In this document: positions 7,835 to 16,433 of the stretch, piece by piece | How the letters are laid out: the number at the start of each line of letters is the position of its first letter | Numbering within the stretch: the stretch's first letter is position 1 | Notes under the pieces: generated by a model | The model's input: the letters and a program-made list of their open reading frames with translations, nothing else | The model's database searches: none | What the model was told of the DNA's origin: nothing | Assembly: GCA_963840245.1 (NCBI GenBank) | Contig: CAWIYI010000010.1 | Location: 3,866 to 67,865, forward strand | Direction: 5' to 3' | Source: Bog-473 sp963840245 | GTDB lineage: Bacteria; Actinomycetota; Acidimicrobiia; Acidimicrobiales; RAAP-2 | DNA: 64,000 nt | Made by a program: the position numbers and the translations under genes

Positions 7835-9759
7835 TGTTCGGCGGAGGTGGAGCACCCATGGGCGGCGGCGGGCCACCCGGCGCCGCGCAGGCCGGCCTGC
7901 CCTTCGGCGGTATCCCCCACGAGCTGCAGGACGGCGTCGACCTCCTCTTGAAGGACGAGCCCGAGCGCGGCGAGTCCGACGCCGTCTTCACGCAGCTGCC
8001 CTCGCCGCACGAGTCCAAGAAGCTGACCCTCACCACCCTGCTCATGGAGTACCCGGGCATGTGCGCCCTGGCCACGCTGCTGGTCGGGCTGATCGCCCTC
8101 TTCACCCAGCTCGGCCCGAGCTTCGTGTCCTACGCCATCAACCACGGGCTGACGCCGCCCCACTACGACTACGGCGTCGTGGTGGTGATGGCCCTGCTGT
8201 ACCTGATGTCCATCTGCGTCTCGGCGGGTGCGCAGTACGGGCAAGCCAGGGTGACGGGCCGACTGGCCTCGTGGGTCATGAACGACCTGCGCATCAAGGT
8301 CTTCCGGCACCTGCAGCGGCTCTCCCTCGACTTCTTCACCGAGGAGAAGGCCGGCGTCGTGATGAGCCGCATGACGAGCGACATCGAGAACCTGCAGCAG
8401 CTGCTGCAAGACGGCCTGGCCCAGTTCGCCATTCAGGGGCTGACGATGGTCGTCATCACGATCTTCCTCTTCGCCACCAACGCCACCCTGGCCGCCATCA
8501 CGGTCTTCGCCGTCCTACCGCCGCTGATCCTCATGTCGATCTGGTTCAAGCGGGCCTCCGAGCGCGGGTACGACAAGGTGCGCGACGGCATCGCGCTGGT
8601 GCTGGCGGACCTCTCCGAGAGCCTGCAGGGCGTGCGCATCGTGAGCGCGCACAACCGGCAGCGCTACAACGTCGAGACCCACCGCGACATCGTGGGCTCC
8701 TACCGCGACGCCAACAACTACACGGGGCGCATCAACGGTATCTACGGGCCGGGCTCGCAGGTCATCAGCGTCTTCGGCCAGCTCCTGATCCTGGGCATCG
8801 GCGGGGCCATGTACCTGCACCACCCGCAGGAGATCAACCTGGGCCAGCTGACCGCCTTCTTCCTCTACGTGAACCGGTTCTTCTCGCCGATCCAGCTCCT
8901 GGTGCAGCAGTACAACACCTTCCAGCAGGGCCGGGCGTCGGTGTTCAAGCTGCGCGGGCTCATGGAGACGGAGCCCTCCGTCCTGGAGGCGCCCGACGCC
9001 GTGGAGCTCCCGCCGATCCGCGGCGAGATCCGCTTCGACCACGTGTCGTTCGGCTACGACCCCGCCGTGCCGGTGCTGCACGACGTGGACCTGACCATTG
9101 AGCCCGGCGAGACGGTGGCCTTCGTCGGCGCCACCGGGGCGGGGAAGTCGACGATGGCCAAGCTCGTCACGCGCTTCTACGACCCGACGGCGGGCCGGGT
9201 GCTCATCGACGGGTACGACCTCAAGCGCGTGACGCTCGCGTCGCTGCGTTCACAGCTGGGCGTGGTCCCCCAGGAGCCGTTCCTGTTCGCCGGGACCATC
9301 CGGGACAACATCGCGTTCGCCCGGCCGGGCGCGGCCGACGACGAGGTGTGGAACGCCGTGCACCAGGTCGGGCTGGGCGAGCTCGTCCACCGGCTCCCCT
9401 ACGGCCTCGACACGCCGGTCCACGAGCGCGGCCAGTCGTTGTCCTCGGGTGAGCGCCAGCTGATCGCACTGGGCCGCGCCTTCATGGCCGAGCCGCGCGT
9501 GCTCGTGCTCGACGAGGCCACCTCGAACCTGGACCTGAAGTCCGAGACGATGGTGGAGGCGGCGCTGGACGTGCTGCTCGAAGGGCGGACCGCCGTGCTG
9601 ATCGCGCACCGGCTGTCGACGGCCATGCGGGCCGACCGGATCGTCGTCGTCGGCGACGGCGAGCTGCTCGAGGTCGGCTCGCACGACGAGCTGGTGGCGC
9701 TCGGAGGCCACTACGCCGAGATGTACCGCACCTGGATCAACCAGTCGCACGCGGCGTAG
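7834..9759 (+). CDS. ABC exporter half-transporter, consensus-site subunit
   Basis: A 641-residue partner of the preceding gene. A Gly/Pro-rich leader is followed by a six-helix membrane domain (about residues 70-350) and a nucleotide-binding domain. Walker A GATGAGKS (432-439) and Walker B VLVLDEATSNLD with Glu561 are intact, and the Q-loop VVPQEPFLFAG is normal. The signature is LSSGE (536-540) instead of LSGGQ. The two subunits are therefore complementary: the competent ATP site uses this Walker A/B with the partner's LSGGQ, and the degenerate site uses the partner's Asp576 with this LSSGE. Likely a drug or lipid exporter; the substrate is unknown. Confidence 0.93.
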   Translation: MFGGGGAPMGGGGPPGAAQAGLPFGGIPHELQDGVDLLLKDEPERGESDAVFTQLPSPHESKKLTLTTLLMEYPGMCALATLLVGLIALFTQLGPSFVSYAINHGLTPPHYDYGVVVVMALLYLMSICVSAGAQYGQARVTGRLASWVMNDLRIKVFRHLQRLSLDFFTEEKAGVVMSRMTSDIENLQQLLQDGLAQFAIQGLTMVVITIFLFATNATLAAITVFAVLPPLILMSIWFKRASERGYDKVRDGIALVLADLSESLQGVRIVSAHNRQRYNVETHRDIVGSYRDANNYTGRINGIYGPGSQVISVFGQLLILGIGGAMYLHHPQEINLGQLTAFFLYVNRFFSPIQLLVQQYNTFQQGRASVFKLRGLMETEPSVLEAPDAVELPPIRGEIRFDHVSFGYDPAVPVLHDVDLTIEPGETVAFVGATGAGKSTMAKLVTRFYDPTAGRVLIDGYDLKRVTLASLRSQLGVVPQEPFLFAGTIRDNIAFARPGAADDEVWNAVHQVGLGELVHRLPYGLDTPVHERGQSLSSGERQLIALGRAFMAEPRVLVLDEATSNLDLKSETMVEAALDVLLEGRTAVLIAHRLSTAMRADRIVVVGDGELLEVGSHDELVALGGHYAEMYRTWINQSHAA

Positions 9760-9780
9760 GGCCCGGCTCGCCCGTCCCGT

Positions 9781-9796
9781 CCCGATCTGTCGGGTT
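9781..9796 (+). terminator. Hairpin after the ABC exporter operon
   Basis: CCCGA-TCTG-TCGGG followed by TT, 22 bases after the exporter stop. Short stem, modest T content. The rest of the gap to 9949 holds an AT-richer stretch (AAAGTCGTTTATAGTTC, from about 9860) that may contain a promoter for the methyltransferase. Confidence 0.45.
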
Positions 9797-9949
9797 GTCG
9801 GTACCTGAGCCCGCCGCTTCTCTCTCTTGAGCCCGGCACGTCTCTGGGGACTCTCAACAAAGTCGTTTATAGTTCACGGAACACCCGGCTGGCTCGAAGA
9901 GTGAGCGCAGGAGAAGCCCGAACCGGCCCGTGCCTGCCACCATGGGTCG

Positions 9950-10720
9950 GTGCCCGAGAATTACTTCGTGGGGCCCATCGCCTCGGAATACGAGGCCAGG
10001 TGGCCCCACCTCTTCGATCCCGCCGTCATCGACCCGGCCGTCGACTTCCTCGCGGCGCGGGCCGGTGCCGGTCCCGTCCTGGAGCTGGGCATCGGGACAG
10101 GACGGCTGGCCCTGCCGTTGAGCCGGCGCGGCCTGCGGGTGTACGGGATCGAGTTGTCACCCGACATGGTCGAACAGCTGCGGACCAATGAGGGCGCGGA
10201 CGCCATCACGGTGACCCTGGGCGACTTCGCCACGACCGTGGCCGAAGGGTGCTCGGGCACGACCACGCTCGCCTATCTCGTGCGCAACACCATCATGAAC
10301 CTCACGACGCAGGACGCGCAGGTGGCGTGCTTCGCCAACGTCGCCGCACATCTGGCGCCCGGCGGCGCCTTCGTGATGGAAGTGATGGTGCCCGGGCTCC
10401 AGCGCCTGCCACCGGGCGAGACCGTGCAGGCGTTCACCGTCACCCCGACCCATCTCGGGTTCGAGGAGTACGACGTGGCCGAGCAAAGGTCGATCTCCCA
10501 CCATTACTGGGTCGGCGACGGCAAGCTCGAGACCTTCTCGGCACCGTTCCGCTACGTGTGGCCGTCCGAGCTGGACCTGATGGCACGGCTGGCGGGGATG
10601 ACCCTGCGCGAGCGCTGGAACGACTGGGACCGATCGCCCTTCACGAGCGAGAGCCGGAGCCACATCTCGGTATGGGAGAAGGTGACCGAAGGCACCGGGC
10701 CGCTCGGCGGAGAGGGCTAG
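9950..10720 (+). CDS. Class I SAM-dependent methyltransferase
   Basis: 256 residues with a Rossmann methyltransferase core. SAM-binding motif I is VLELGIGTGRLA (43-54), the acidic end of strand 2 is YGIELS, and a motif II-like TLGDFA follows. The post-motif segment AYLVRNTIMNLTTQDAQVAC, then HLAPGGAFVMEVMVP, is typical of small-molecule methyltransferases of the Methyltransf_25 type. The start is GTG 9950. No substrate can be inferred. The gene is convergent with the broken VOC gene downstream; the two stops overlap. Confidence 0.85.
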   Translation: MPENYFVGPIASEYEARWPHLFDPAVIDPAVDFLAARAGAGPVLELGIGTGRLALPLSRRGLRVYGIELSPDMVEQLRTNEGADAITVTLGDFATTVAEGCSGTTTLAYLVRNTIMNLTTQDAQVACFANVAAHLAPGGAFVMEVMVPGLQRLPPGETVQAFTVTPTHLGFEEYDVAEQRSISHHYWVGDGKLETFSAPFRYVWPSELDLMARLAGMTLRERWNDWDRSPFTSESRSHISVWEKVTEGTGPLGGEG

Positions 10721-11062
10721 GAGCGCACCTCGATGACCGCCACGGAGTTCCCGTCCGAGTCGAGCACGGTCGCCTTCCGCCCCGCATCCCCGACCACTTC
10801 CACGCGGGACGGGCTGATGTCTCGACGGCCGAGTTCCGCCAGCGTCGCATCGAGGTCGGCTACGGAGAGAGCTGGCCAGCCCGTGCCCCGCCCGGGCCGC
10901 GTCCACCACGACATAGAGCCAGGCCGACTCGGCCAGGCACCACATCACCTCGTCCTCGGCGACGTCGACGTCGGCGGGCCGACCGAAGAGTCGCTCGAAG
11001 AAATCCCGGCCGGCGTCCAGGCTCGACACCGGCACACCCGTGAAGGCGATCTCGACGTCCAT
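10717..11062 (-). pseudogene. VOC superfamily protein, frameshifted
   Basis: The first 60 residues (IAFTGVPVSSLDAGRDFFER to WLYVVVDAARAGHG) and the last 50 (ALSVADLDATLAELGRRDIS to DSDGNSVAVIEVRS) together form a complete VOC domain of about 114 residues, but they lie in different frames. The break is near 10885; skipping one base in a CCAGCTCTCTCC stretch restores a continuous domain. Both halves retain normal codon bias and family motifs, so a sequencing indel is at least as likely as inactivation. The function is unknown beyond the fold. Confidence 0.7.
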
Positions 11063-11087
11063 CGGCCACCGAGGCTACGCACTCCGC

Positions 11088-11879
11088 TCAGGCGTCGCCC
11101 CCGCCCCGGCTCCACTCCGCCAGCGTCGCCCGGTAGCGGACGTCCCACCCGTCGTAGGTCGCCCGGAGGAGCGCGCCGGGCCAGTCGGCGGGCAGGAGCT
11201 CGGCGGGCAGCAGCGGGTCCGCCTGCAGGTGCCGCAACACCGCGGCCGAGAGCTCGAAACCAGGGGCCAGGGCGTCGGGCCCGTCGGGGGCGAGCGCATC
11301 GAGGCGGCGCAACAGGTCGCGTGAACGCTGCGACCATGTCCTCAGGTCCCACAGCCGGTGGGCCATCCCGGCCGCATCCCCCGGTCGCGCCGTCATGACC
11401 TCGACGTCGTCGTCCAGGGAGTCGGGGAGCAGCAGGGCCACGTTGGCCGGGCGCATCCACACGCCCTCACGCAGCTCGGCCAGCCGGGCGTAGGCCAGGG
11501 CCCGGCGGCGGGCGACACGGACCTCGGCCGAGCTCCCCGTCGTCGTCACCACGGCCAGCCACCACTCGCCGTCGTAGGAGGTGGTCGCACCGGCACGGCT
11601 GGCGGACTGCCGCGACTGGCGGGCGGCGAGGTGCCCGGCCAGGCGATACCGACCGGACCCGTCGGTGGTGGCCTCGCCGGTGGCGACCATCCGGCTCAGC
11701 GCCACCCGGGCCCCGTTCTCGCTGATGCCGAAGAGGCCGGTCAGCCGCACCAGCTGGGCCACCGGCAGCTCCGGCGGATCCATGCCCAGCAAGCCGCTGG
11801 CCAGGACGGATCGGGCGGTGAGCGGGGAGGCCGGCCCGTCGCCGTCCGAGGGGATCACCGTATTACGCTGTTGCGTCAC
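11088..11879 (-). CDS. PaaX-like transcriptional regulator
   Basis: 263 residues matching the PaaX organisation. The N-terminal winged helix contains SVLASGLLGMDPPELPVAQL and the segment LFGISENGARVALSRMVATG (helix-turn-helix), followed by a central domain and the PaaX C-terminal signature PLLPAELLPADWPGALLRAT. PaaX proteins are acyl-CoA-responsive repressors; E. coli PaaX senses phenylacetyl-CoA. No paa catabolic genes lie nearby. The divergent neighbour is a fatty acid desaturase, so a lipid or acyl-CoA ligand is a reasonable guess. The start GTG 11879 is 27 bases from the desaturase ATG, so the operator must lie in or beside this short gap. Confidence 0.82.
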   Translation of the reverse strand: MTQQRNTVIPSDGDGPASPLTARSVLASGLLGMDPPELPVAQLVRLTGLFGISENGARVALSRMVATGEATTDGSGRYRLAGHLAARQSRQSASRAGATTSYDGEWWLAVVTTTGSSAEVRVARRRALAYARLAELREGVWMRPANVALLLPDSLDDDVEVMTARPGDAAGMAHRLWDLRTWSQRSRDLLRRLDALAPDGPDALAPGFELSAAVLRHLQADPLLPAELLPADWPGALLRATYDGWDVRYRATLAEWSRGGGDA

Positions 11880-11899
11880 TTGACTGATTCCAGTAATAT
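11871..11899 (+). promoter_or_regulatory. Desaturase promoter with internal palindrome
   Basis: TTGCGT (11871-11876), a 17-base spacer, TAATAT (11894-11899), then seven bases to ATG 11907: a good -35/-10 pair giving a leaderless mRNA. The spacer holds ACTG-ATTC-CAGT (11883-11894), a small inverted repeat containing TGATTC, a core also found in the E. coli PaaX operator consensus. It is a candidate binding site for the divergent PaaX-like protein. Confidence 0.65.
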
Positions 11900-11906
11900 A
11901 GACGCC

Positions 11907-12887
11907 ATGGCAAGCACCATCGTGCCCGACCTCACCGACCGGCCCGAGGTCCTGCCCAGCGACCGGCTGCTGGCGAACGGGATGGCCATCCCGGCGCTAC
12001 GCGCCGACCTGCGGCGCATCGACAACGTGCGCAACGCCATCTCGGTGGCCGCGGTCTGGTTCTGGGTGGCGCTGATCATCGGTGGCGCGGTGTGGTTCGA
12101 CCAGTGGTGGAGCTACCTGGTGGCGTTCGTGCTCATGGGACCCATGTACGCCCGCTTCGCCATCTTGATGCACGAGGCGGCGCACAAGCTCCTCTTCACC
12201 AACAAGCGGTGGAACGACTGGATCGGCAAGTGGGTGGTGGCCTACCCGGTCTTCACGCCGGTGCAGCTCTACCGTCGGGTGCACTTCGCCCACCACAAGG
12301 ACGAGTTCGGTCCTGACGAGCCCGACATGGCGTTCTACTCGCCCTATCCCTGCACGCGGCGGGCCCTGCGGCGCCGGCTCTTCCGGGACGCCGTCGGCAT
12401 CAGCGGGTGGAAGAACCTCGTCCCGCTGGTCAAGAACACGCGCCGCAAGCCCTTCCGCCCCATCGGCCTCTCCATCTTCGGTGTCCAGGCCCTGCTGTGG
12501 GCCGTGATGTGGGCCGCCACCGGGCGCTGGTGGATCTACCCGCTCCTGTGGTTCCTGCCCTGGATGACCGAGTGGCGCGTCATCAACCGCCTGCGCTCCA
12601 TCGCGGAGCACGGCGGCATGGAGCGCAGCTCCGACCGCCGGGCCACGACGCACAACGTGCGCCAGTCGTGGTCGGCCCGCTTCTGGATCGTCCCCTACAA
12701 CACCGGCTGGCACCTGGCGCACCACGTCGACATGGGTGTGCCCTGGCGCAACCTGCCCGCCTTCCACGCCGAACTGGAGCGCGCCGGCTACATCACCGAC
12801 GCCATCACCTACAAGAGCTACCGGGCGCTGTGGAAGGCGCTCTCGAGCGCCGACGAGACGACCGAGGTCAAGGCCGTCGCCGCCTGA
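11907..12887 (+). CDS. Membrane fatty acid desaturase
   Basis: A 326-residue di-iron membrane desaturase/hydroxylase. The three histidine boxes are clear: HEAAH (89-93), HFAHH (126-130) and HLAHH (269-273), with an additional His in the IAEHGGMER segment (235). Hydrophobic segments at about 45-80 and 185-220 provide the membrane hairpins. The enzyme would introduce a double bond (or hydroxyl) into a membrane-associated acyl or similar lipid chain using O2 and an electron donor; none is encoded beside it. ATG 11907 directly follows a consensus-like promoter. Regulation by the divergent PaaX-like gene is likely. Confidence 0.88.
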   Translation: MASTIVPDLTDRPEVLPSDRLLANGMAIPALRADLRRIDNVRNAISVAAVWFWVALIIGGAVWFDQWWSYLVAFVLMGPMYARFAILMHEAAHKLLFTNKRWNDWIGKWVVAYPVFTPVQLYRRVHFAHHKDEFGPDEPDMAFYSPYPCTRRALRRRLFRDAVGISGWKNLVPLVKNTRRKPFRPIGLSIFGVQALLWAVMWAATGRWWIYPLLWFLPWMTEWRVINRLRSIAEHGGMERSSDRRATTHNVRQSWSARFWIVPYNTGWHLAHHVDMGVPWRNLPAFHAELERAGYITDAITYKSYRALWKALSSADETTEVKAVAA

Positions 12888-12903
12888 ACACCGACTGAGC
12901 ACC

Positions 12904-12923
12904 GACTGACGCAGTGGTCAGTC
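12904..12923. terminator. Hairpin between convergent desaturase and DUF2461 genes
   Basis: GACTGAC, a six-base loop, GTCAGTC: a perfect 7-bp stem located where the two convergent genes meet (it overlaps the DUF2461 stop). No T-tract. Confidence 0.45.
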
Positions 12924-13544
12924 CGCCGGCCCGACGTGGCCGTGCAGCCAGGACAGGAGCGGGGCGGCCGCGTGGAACACGTCAGCGACCCGTGTCTTCG
13001 CACGCCCGGTCCCGAGCCAGCCGGCGGCCGGCCACGCCTTCATGGCGACCAGGCCCTTGTGACGGAGGAGCTCGATGCGGGGATGGTCCTTCGGATACCC
13101 CCGCGGCGCCGTCCTGAGGGTCTCCATGGCGCCGACCTCCAGGCCCGTGCCCCCCAACGCATCGACGATGTCCTGCAGCGGGCGACCGGTCCGGTCGTCC
13201 ACCACGGCGTCGCGATACCGGACGAGCTGCTCGGGCGTCATGTGGTACCAGCCGGCCCCGGCCATCAGCCCGTCGGCCGAGAGCTGCACGTAGCCGTCGC
13301 CGACCCTGGCGGCGATCGCCGTCTTGTACGGGGACTTGTCGCGGCTGAACCGCGTGTCGCGGTACGGGCGGAACAGCTTGGTCTCGCCGAATTCCGGGCC
13401 CAGTTCGGCCAGCAGCGCGTCCATGGGCGCCTTGACGTCGCGCTCGTAGACCTCCTTGTGGTCCGCCCAGTAGGCCTTGGAGTTGTCCGCCTCGAGCCCG
13501 TCGAAGAAGTCGAGGGCGCGCTCGGGCCAACCTTTGAACGTCAT
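12918..13544 (-). CDS. DUF2461 family protein
   Basis: 208 residues of the DUF2461 family (unknown function, widespread in bacteria). Recognisable parts are the N-terminal ALDFFDGLEADNSKAYWADH, then LFRPYRDTRFSRDKSPYKTA, GWYHMTPEQLVRYRDAVVDD and the later YPKDHPRIELLRHKGLVAMK. These are the conserved family blocks and the length is normal. The start at 13544 is preceded seven bases upstream by TAGCGT (13557-13552 on the minus strand), so translation is probably leaderless. No function is proposed. Confidence 0.85.
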   Translation of the reverse strand: MTFKGWPERALDFFDGLEADNSKAYWADHKEVYERDVKAPMDALLAELGPEFGETKLFRPYRDTRFSRDKSPYKTAIAARVGDGYVQLSADGLMAGAGWYHMTPEQLVRYRDAVVDDRTGRPLQDIVDALGGTGLEVGAMETLRTAPRGYPKDHPRIELLRHKGLVAMKAWPAAGWLGTGRAKTRVADVFHAAAPLLSWLHGHVGPAD

Positions 13545-13578
13545 CGAGCCGACGCTACCGGAGCAGGTACGCGGGGCC

Positions 13579-13628
13579 GCCGACCCGACGCGGGACCGCC
13601 GACCCGACGCGGGGCTGCCGACCCGACG
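13579..13628. repeat. 19-bp tandem repeat, about 2.6 copies
   Basis: The 12-mer GCCGACCCGACG recurs at 13579, 13598 and 13617, with similar flanks (CGGGACC / CGGGGCT), inside the 210-base gap between the divergent DUF2461 and transporter genes. It may be a variable-number repeat or a multi-site regulator target. The remainder of the gap shows nothing clear apart from GGAGG before ATG 13748. Confidence 0.6.
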
Positions 13629-13754
13629 GCGCCGTCAGCCCGCGCTGGAACGGTGGAGGACCACCAGCTCCCCGGTCGTCCGGCGCGCACGGTCAACGTC
13701 GGCCCGGGGCGACACCGGAGTTTCTGCGCCACGGCGGAGGGGCACAGATGAACG

Positions 13755-14916
13755 GTGGTCCGCAGCGAGAACCGGGGCCGCCCACCCGCCACCCGGGCCA
13801 CGCTGCGCTGGGCTCCGGCCGCGGCCGGCGCCGGGCTCGTCCTGGCCGCCGCCGCGTCGGCCCCACAGCACGCCCGTGCCGCGGCCGCCCAGGACTGGCC
13901 GCCCTTCGTGCTCGTCGCCGGGCTGCTCCTGGTCGGTCTCGTGGCCGACCGGGACGGCCTGTTCGCCGCCGGCGGCCACGCCCTCGCCCGCCTGTCCCCC
14001 AACGGCGTCCTGCTCTACGCGGGGACCGCGGTGCTCGTCGTCACGGTCACCACCCTGCTGAACCTCGACACGTCGGTCACCTTCCTCACGCCCGTCGTCG
14101 ATCTACGCCGCCCGCAGCCGCGGTGAGGGGGAGGCTCCGCTCCTCTACGCCTGCCTGCTCCTCTCCAACGCCGGGTCGCTGTTCCTTCCGGGCTCGAATC
14201 TCACGAACCTGATCGTGCTCGGCCATCTCCACCTGTCCGGGCGCGCCTTCTTCGCCCACATGGCGCTGCCGGCGCTGGCCGCTGCCGTGATCACCGCGCT
14301 GGTCGTCGGCGCCGCGCACCACCGCGCCCTGCGCACGACGATCACCCCCACGGCCGAGCCGGAACCCCCCGTGCTCGGCGTCGGTCTGCTCGCGGTCGCG
14401 GTTGTGACGGTGCTCGTCGTGGTGCTGCGCGCGCCGGCGGTGCCCGTGGCCGCGGTCGGCGTGGCGGCGGTGCTGCTCCGGTGGCGTCAGGACGACTTGG
14501 GCCGGGCCGGCCTCGACATCCTCGGCGTGCCCATCCTGGTCGGCCTCTTCGGCCTGGCCGTCGCGCTCGGCACGCTGGGACGGTCATGGTCGGGTCCCTC
14601 CACGCTGCTCGCCCACCTGAACGTCTGGGGCACCGCGGCCGTGGCCGCGCTCACCAGCGTGCTGGTGAACAACCTGCCGGCGGCGTCGCTGCTGGCCGCG
14701 CGCCAACCGCCCCACCCGTTCGCGCTGCTCATCGGCCTCAACGTCGGGCCGAACCTCTTCGTGACGGGCTCGCTGGCGTGGCTCCTGTGGCTACGAGCGG
14801 CCAGGACGGCGGGCGGGCAGCCCGACGTGCGGCGGGCCAGCCTGCTCGGGCTGGCCAGCGCGCCACTCGCCATCGGAGCAGCGGTCGGCGTGCTGGTGCT
14901 GCGCGGGGCAGGCTGA
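13755..14916 (+). CDS. ArsB/SLC13-like ion transporter, frameshifted
   Basis: Two consecutive reading frames encode one polytopic membrane protein of the ion transporter (ArsB/NhaD/DASS) superfamily. The first part (to 14100) includes WPPFVLVAGLLLVGLVADRD and ends at TVTTLLNLDTSVTFLTPVV. The second continues as IYAARSRGEGEAPLLYACLL with SNAGSLFLPGSNLTNLIVLG, the conserved SN..S...P..N..N motif of the family, and later VNNLPAASLL. The shift is at a GTCGTCGATC stretch near 14100. The start may be GTG 13755, or ATG 13748 with a proper GGAGG but in another frame. The transported ion is unknown. Confidence 0.7.
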
Positions 14917-14943
14917 GGGTGACCGACCGTCCCGCCTCCGGCG

Positions 14944-15342
14944 TCAGCCCTGCATGGCGATGTGGTCCGTGCGCACCGTGACGCGGATGCGGACCTCACC
15001 CTCCCGGCGCATGGGGTAGGTGTCCACCCCGAGGTACTTCTTGGCCAGGGCATCGATGTGCGCGTCGGCACCCTCGGTCGAGACGTCGGTGACCGTGCCG
15101 CTGAACGCGACCACGTTGTACTGGTCGTCGGGGTCGATCACGGTGACGGCGACACGGCCGTCCCGCTCGAGGTTGCGCGCCTTCTTGCGGCCCTGCGCCG
15201 TGTTGAACACGACGTCGTCGCCGTCGCGGTCGATCCAGAGCGGCGTGATCTGGATCGACCCGCCGGGGTTCAAGGTGGCCAGCGAGGCCAGCACGGGCCG
15301 GGCGATGAGCGCACGGGCCTTCTCGGACAAGACGTCGGCCAT
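14944..15342 (-). CDS. PPOX-class F420-dependent oxidoreductase-like protein
   Basis: 132 residues with a pyridoxamine-phosphate-oxidase-like split barrel: LIARPVLASLATLNPGGSIQ, then ITPLWIDRDGDDVVFNTAQG, RKKARNLERDGRVAVTVIDP and the strand NVVAFSGTV. This pattern (TL.PDG..Q.TP.W, then RK..NL..D.RV) is characteristic of the F420-dependent subgroup of actinobacteria, which reduce small quinone-like or other substrates. The cofactor assignment comes from family knowledge, not from a residue I can prove here. GGGAG lies about 11 bases upstream of ATG. It is convergent with the transporter. Confidence 0.85.
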   Translation of the reverse strand: MADVLSEKARALIARPVLASLATLNPGGSIQITPLWIDRDGDDVVFNTAQGRKKARNLERDGRVAVTVIDPDDQYNVVAFSGTVTDVSTEGADAHIDALAKKYLGVDTYPMRREGEVRIRVTVRTDHIAMQG

Positions 15343-15452
15343 GGGTTGGGAACTCCCTTCTCGTGTCCTGTGACCCGCAGACGACTCGCTGGGTCTCGGT
15401 CAGAGTAAAGGTGCCGCGGACCGGGCGAATCGGCCCGGTCCGCGCAAGGAAA

Positions 15453-16403
15453 TCAGTCCCCGCCGACGCCGAGCGCCTGGCGCAGCACCAGCGCCGACTC
15501 TCGTTGGGCCCGCTTCGACACAGCCGCCGACGTCACCAGCGCAGAGCCGTGGAAGGTCCCGGGGAACTGGTGCAGCTCCACCGACACGCCGGCCTGGAGC
15601 AGGCGTTGGGCGTAGGTGATCCCCTCGTCGCGCAAGGGATCGTTCTCGGCCGTCGAGACGTAGGCCGGCGGCAGCCCGGAGAGATCGTCGGCCCGGGCCG
15701 GCGCGGCGTAGGCCGGCACGTCGGCGGTCCCGTAGAGCGGCCCGAGATAGGCCCGCCAGCTCTGCACGGCCAGCGGCCTGTTCCACATCGGCGAGTCCAC
15801 GAAGGCCTGCATGGAGCCGGTCTGGAGCCGATCGTCGAGCTCGGGGATCTGCAGCATCTGGAAGCAGACCGGCGGACCACCGTGATCGCGGGCCAGCAGG
15901 GCCGTCGCCGCCGCCAGCCCGCCGCCGGCGCTCACACCGCTCAGGGCCACCCGCCCGGGATCGACGCCCAACGCGTCGGCCTCGGCGTGCAGGTACGAGA
16001 GCGCGGCGTAGCAGTCGTGCAGGCCGGCGGGGAAGGGGTGCTCGGGCGCCAGGCGGTAGTCGACCGACACCACGACGGCGCCGGTGCCGACGGCGGTGAG
16101 GGCCGCGCCGGCGTGCTCGGCCGCGACGCTGCCGATCACGAAGCCGCCCCCGTGGATCATCAGGATGCCGGGCACCCGGTTCGCCGCCGAGGCCGACACC
16201 GGGCGGTAGACCCGCACCGGCACGTCGGGATCGCCGTCGGCGCCGGGCACCATGCGGTCGTCGACGGCGAGCGTCTCGAGCCCGGGGATGTCGAACGTGA
16301 TGGAACCGATGAGCTCGTCGAAGGCCCGCCGCGCCGCGGGCGGGTCCGACAGGTCCATGTTGGGCAGCAGGTCGACCATGGCCACCAGCTCCGGGTCCAT
16401 CAT
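15453..16403 (-). CDS. Alpha/beta hydrolase, hormone-sensitive lipase family
   Basis: A 316-residue carboxylesterase of the HSL (bacterial family IV) group. It has the HGGG oxyanion motif (84-87), YRLAPEHPFPAG (116-127), the nucleophile Ser158 in GVSAGG, an acid in AENDPLRDEG (Asp255 likely) and His285 in FPGTFHGS. All triad members are present at the expected spacing. It would hydrolyse short to medium acyl esters. A GGGGGAGG Shine-Dalgarno-like stretch is about 12 bases upstream of the tandem ATGs (16403, 16400). An SDR gene is just upstream on the same strand, so the two may be co-transcribed. Confidence 0.9.
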   Translation of the reverse strand: MMDPELVAMVDLLPNMDLSDPPAARRAFDELIGSITFDIPGLETLAVDDRMVPGADGDPDVPVRVYRPVSASAANRVPGILMIHGGGFVIGSVAAEHAGAALTAVGTGAVVVSVDYRLAPEHPFPAGLHDCYAALSYLHAEADALGVDPGRVALSGVSAGGGLAAATALLARDHGGPPVCFQMLQIPELDDRLQTGSMQAFVDSPMWNRPLAVQSWRAYLGPLYGTADVPAYAAPARADDLSGLPPAYVSTAENDPLRDEGITYAQRLLQAGVSVELHQFPGTFHGSALVTSAAVSKRAQRESALVLRQALGVGGD

Positions 16404-16433
16404 GGTCTGATCTGCCTCCCCCGTGATGCGGGA

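Noticed and set aside
5669..7876. A 735-codon open frame antisense to the first ABC gene, and similar long frames opposite ArgS, aconitase, Ccm and other genes
   Set aside because: These are by-products of very high GC at third codon positions; translations are rich in His/Arg/Asp/Gly/Val without domain motifs, while the sense strand has complete families.
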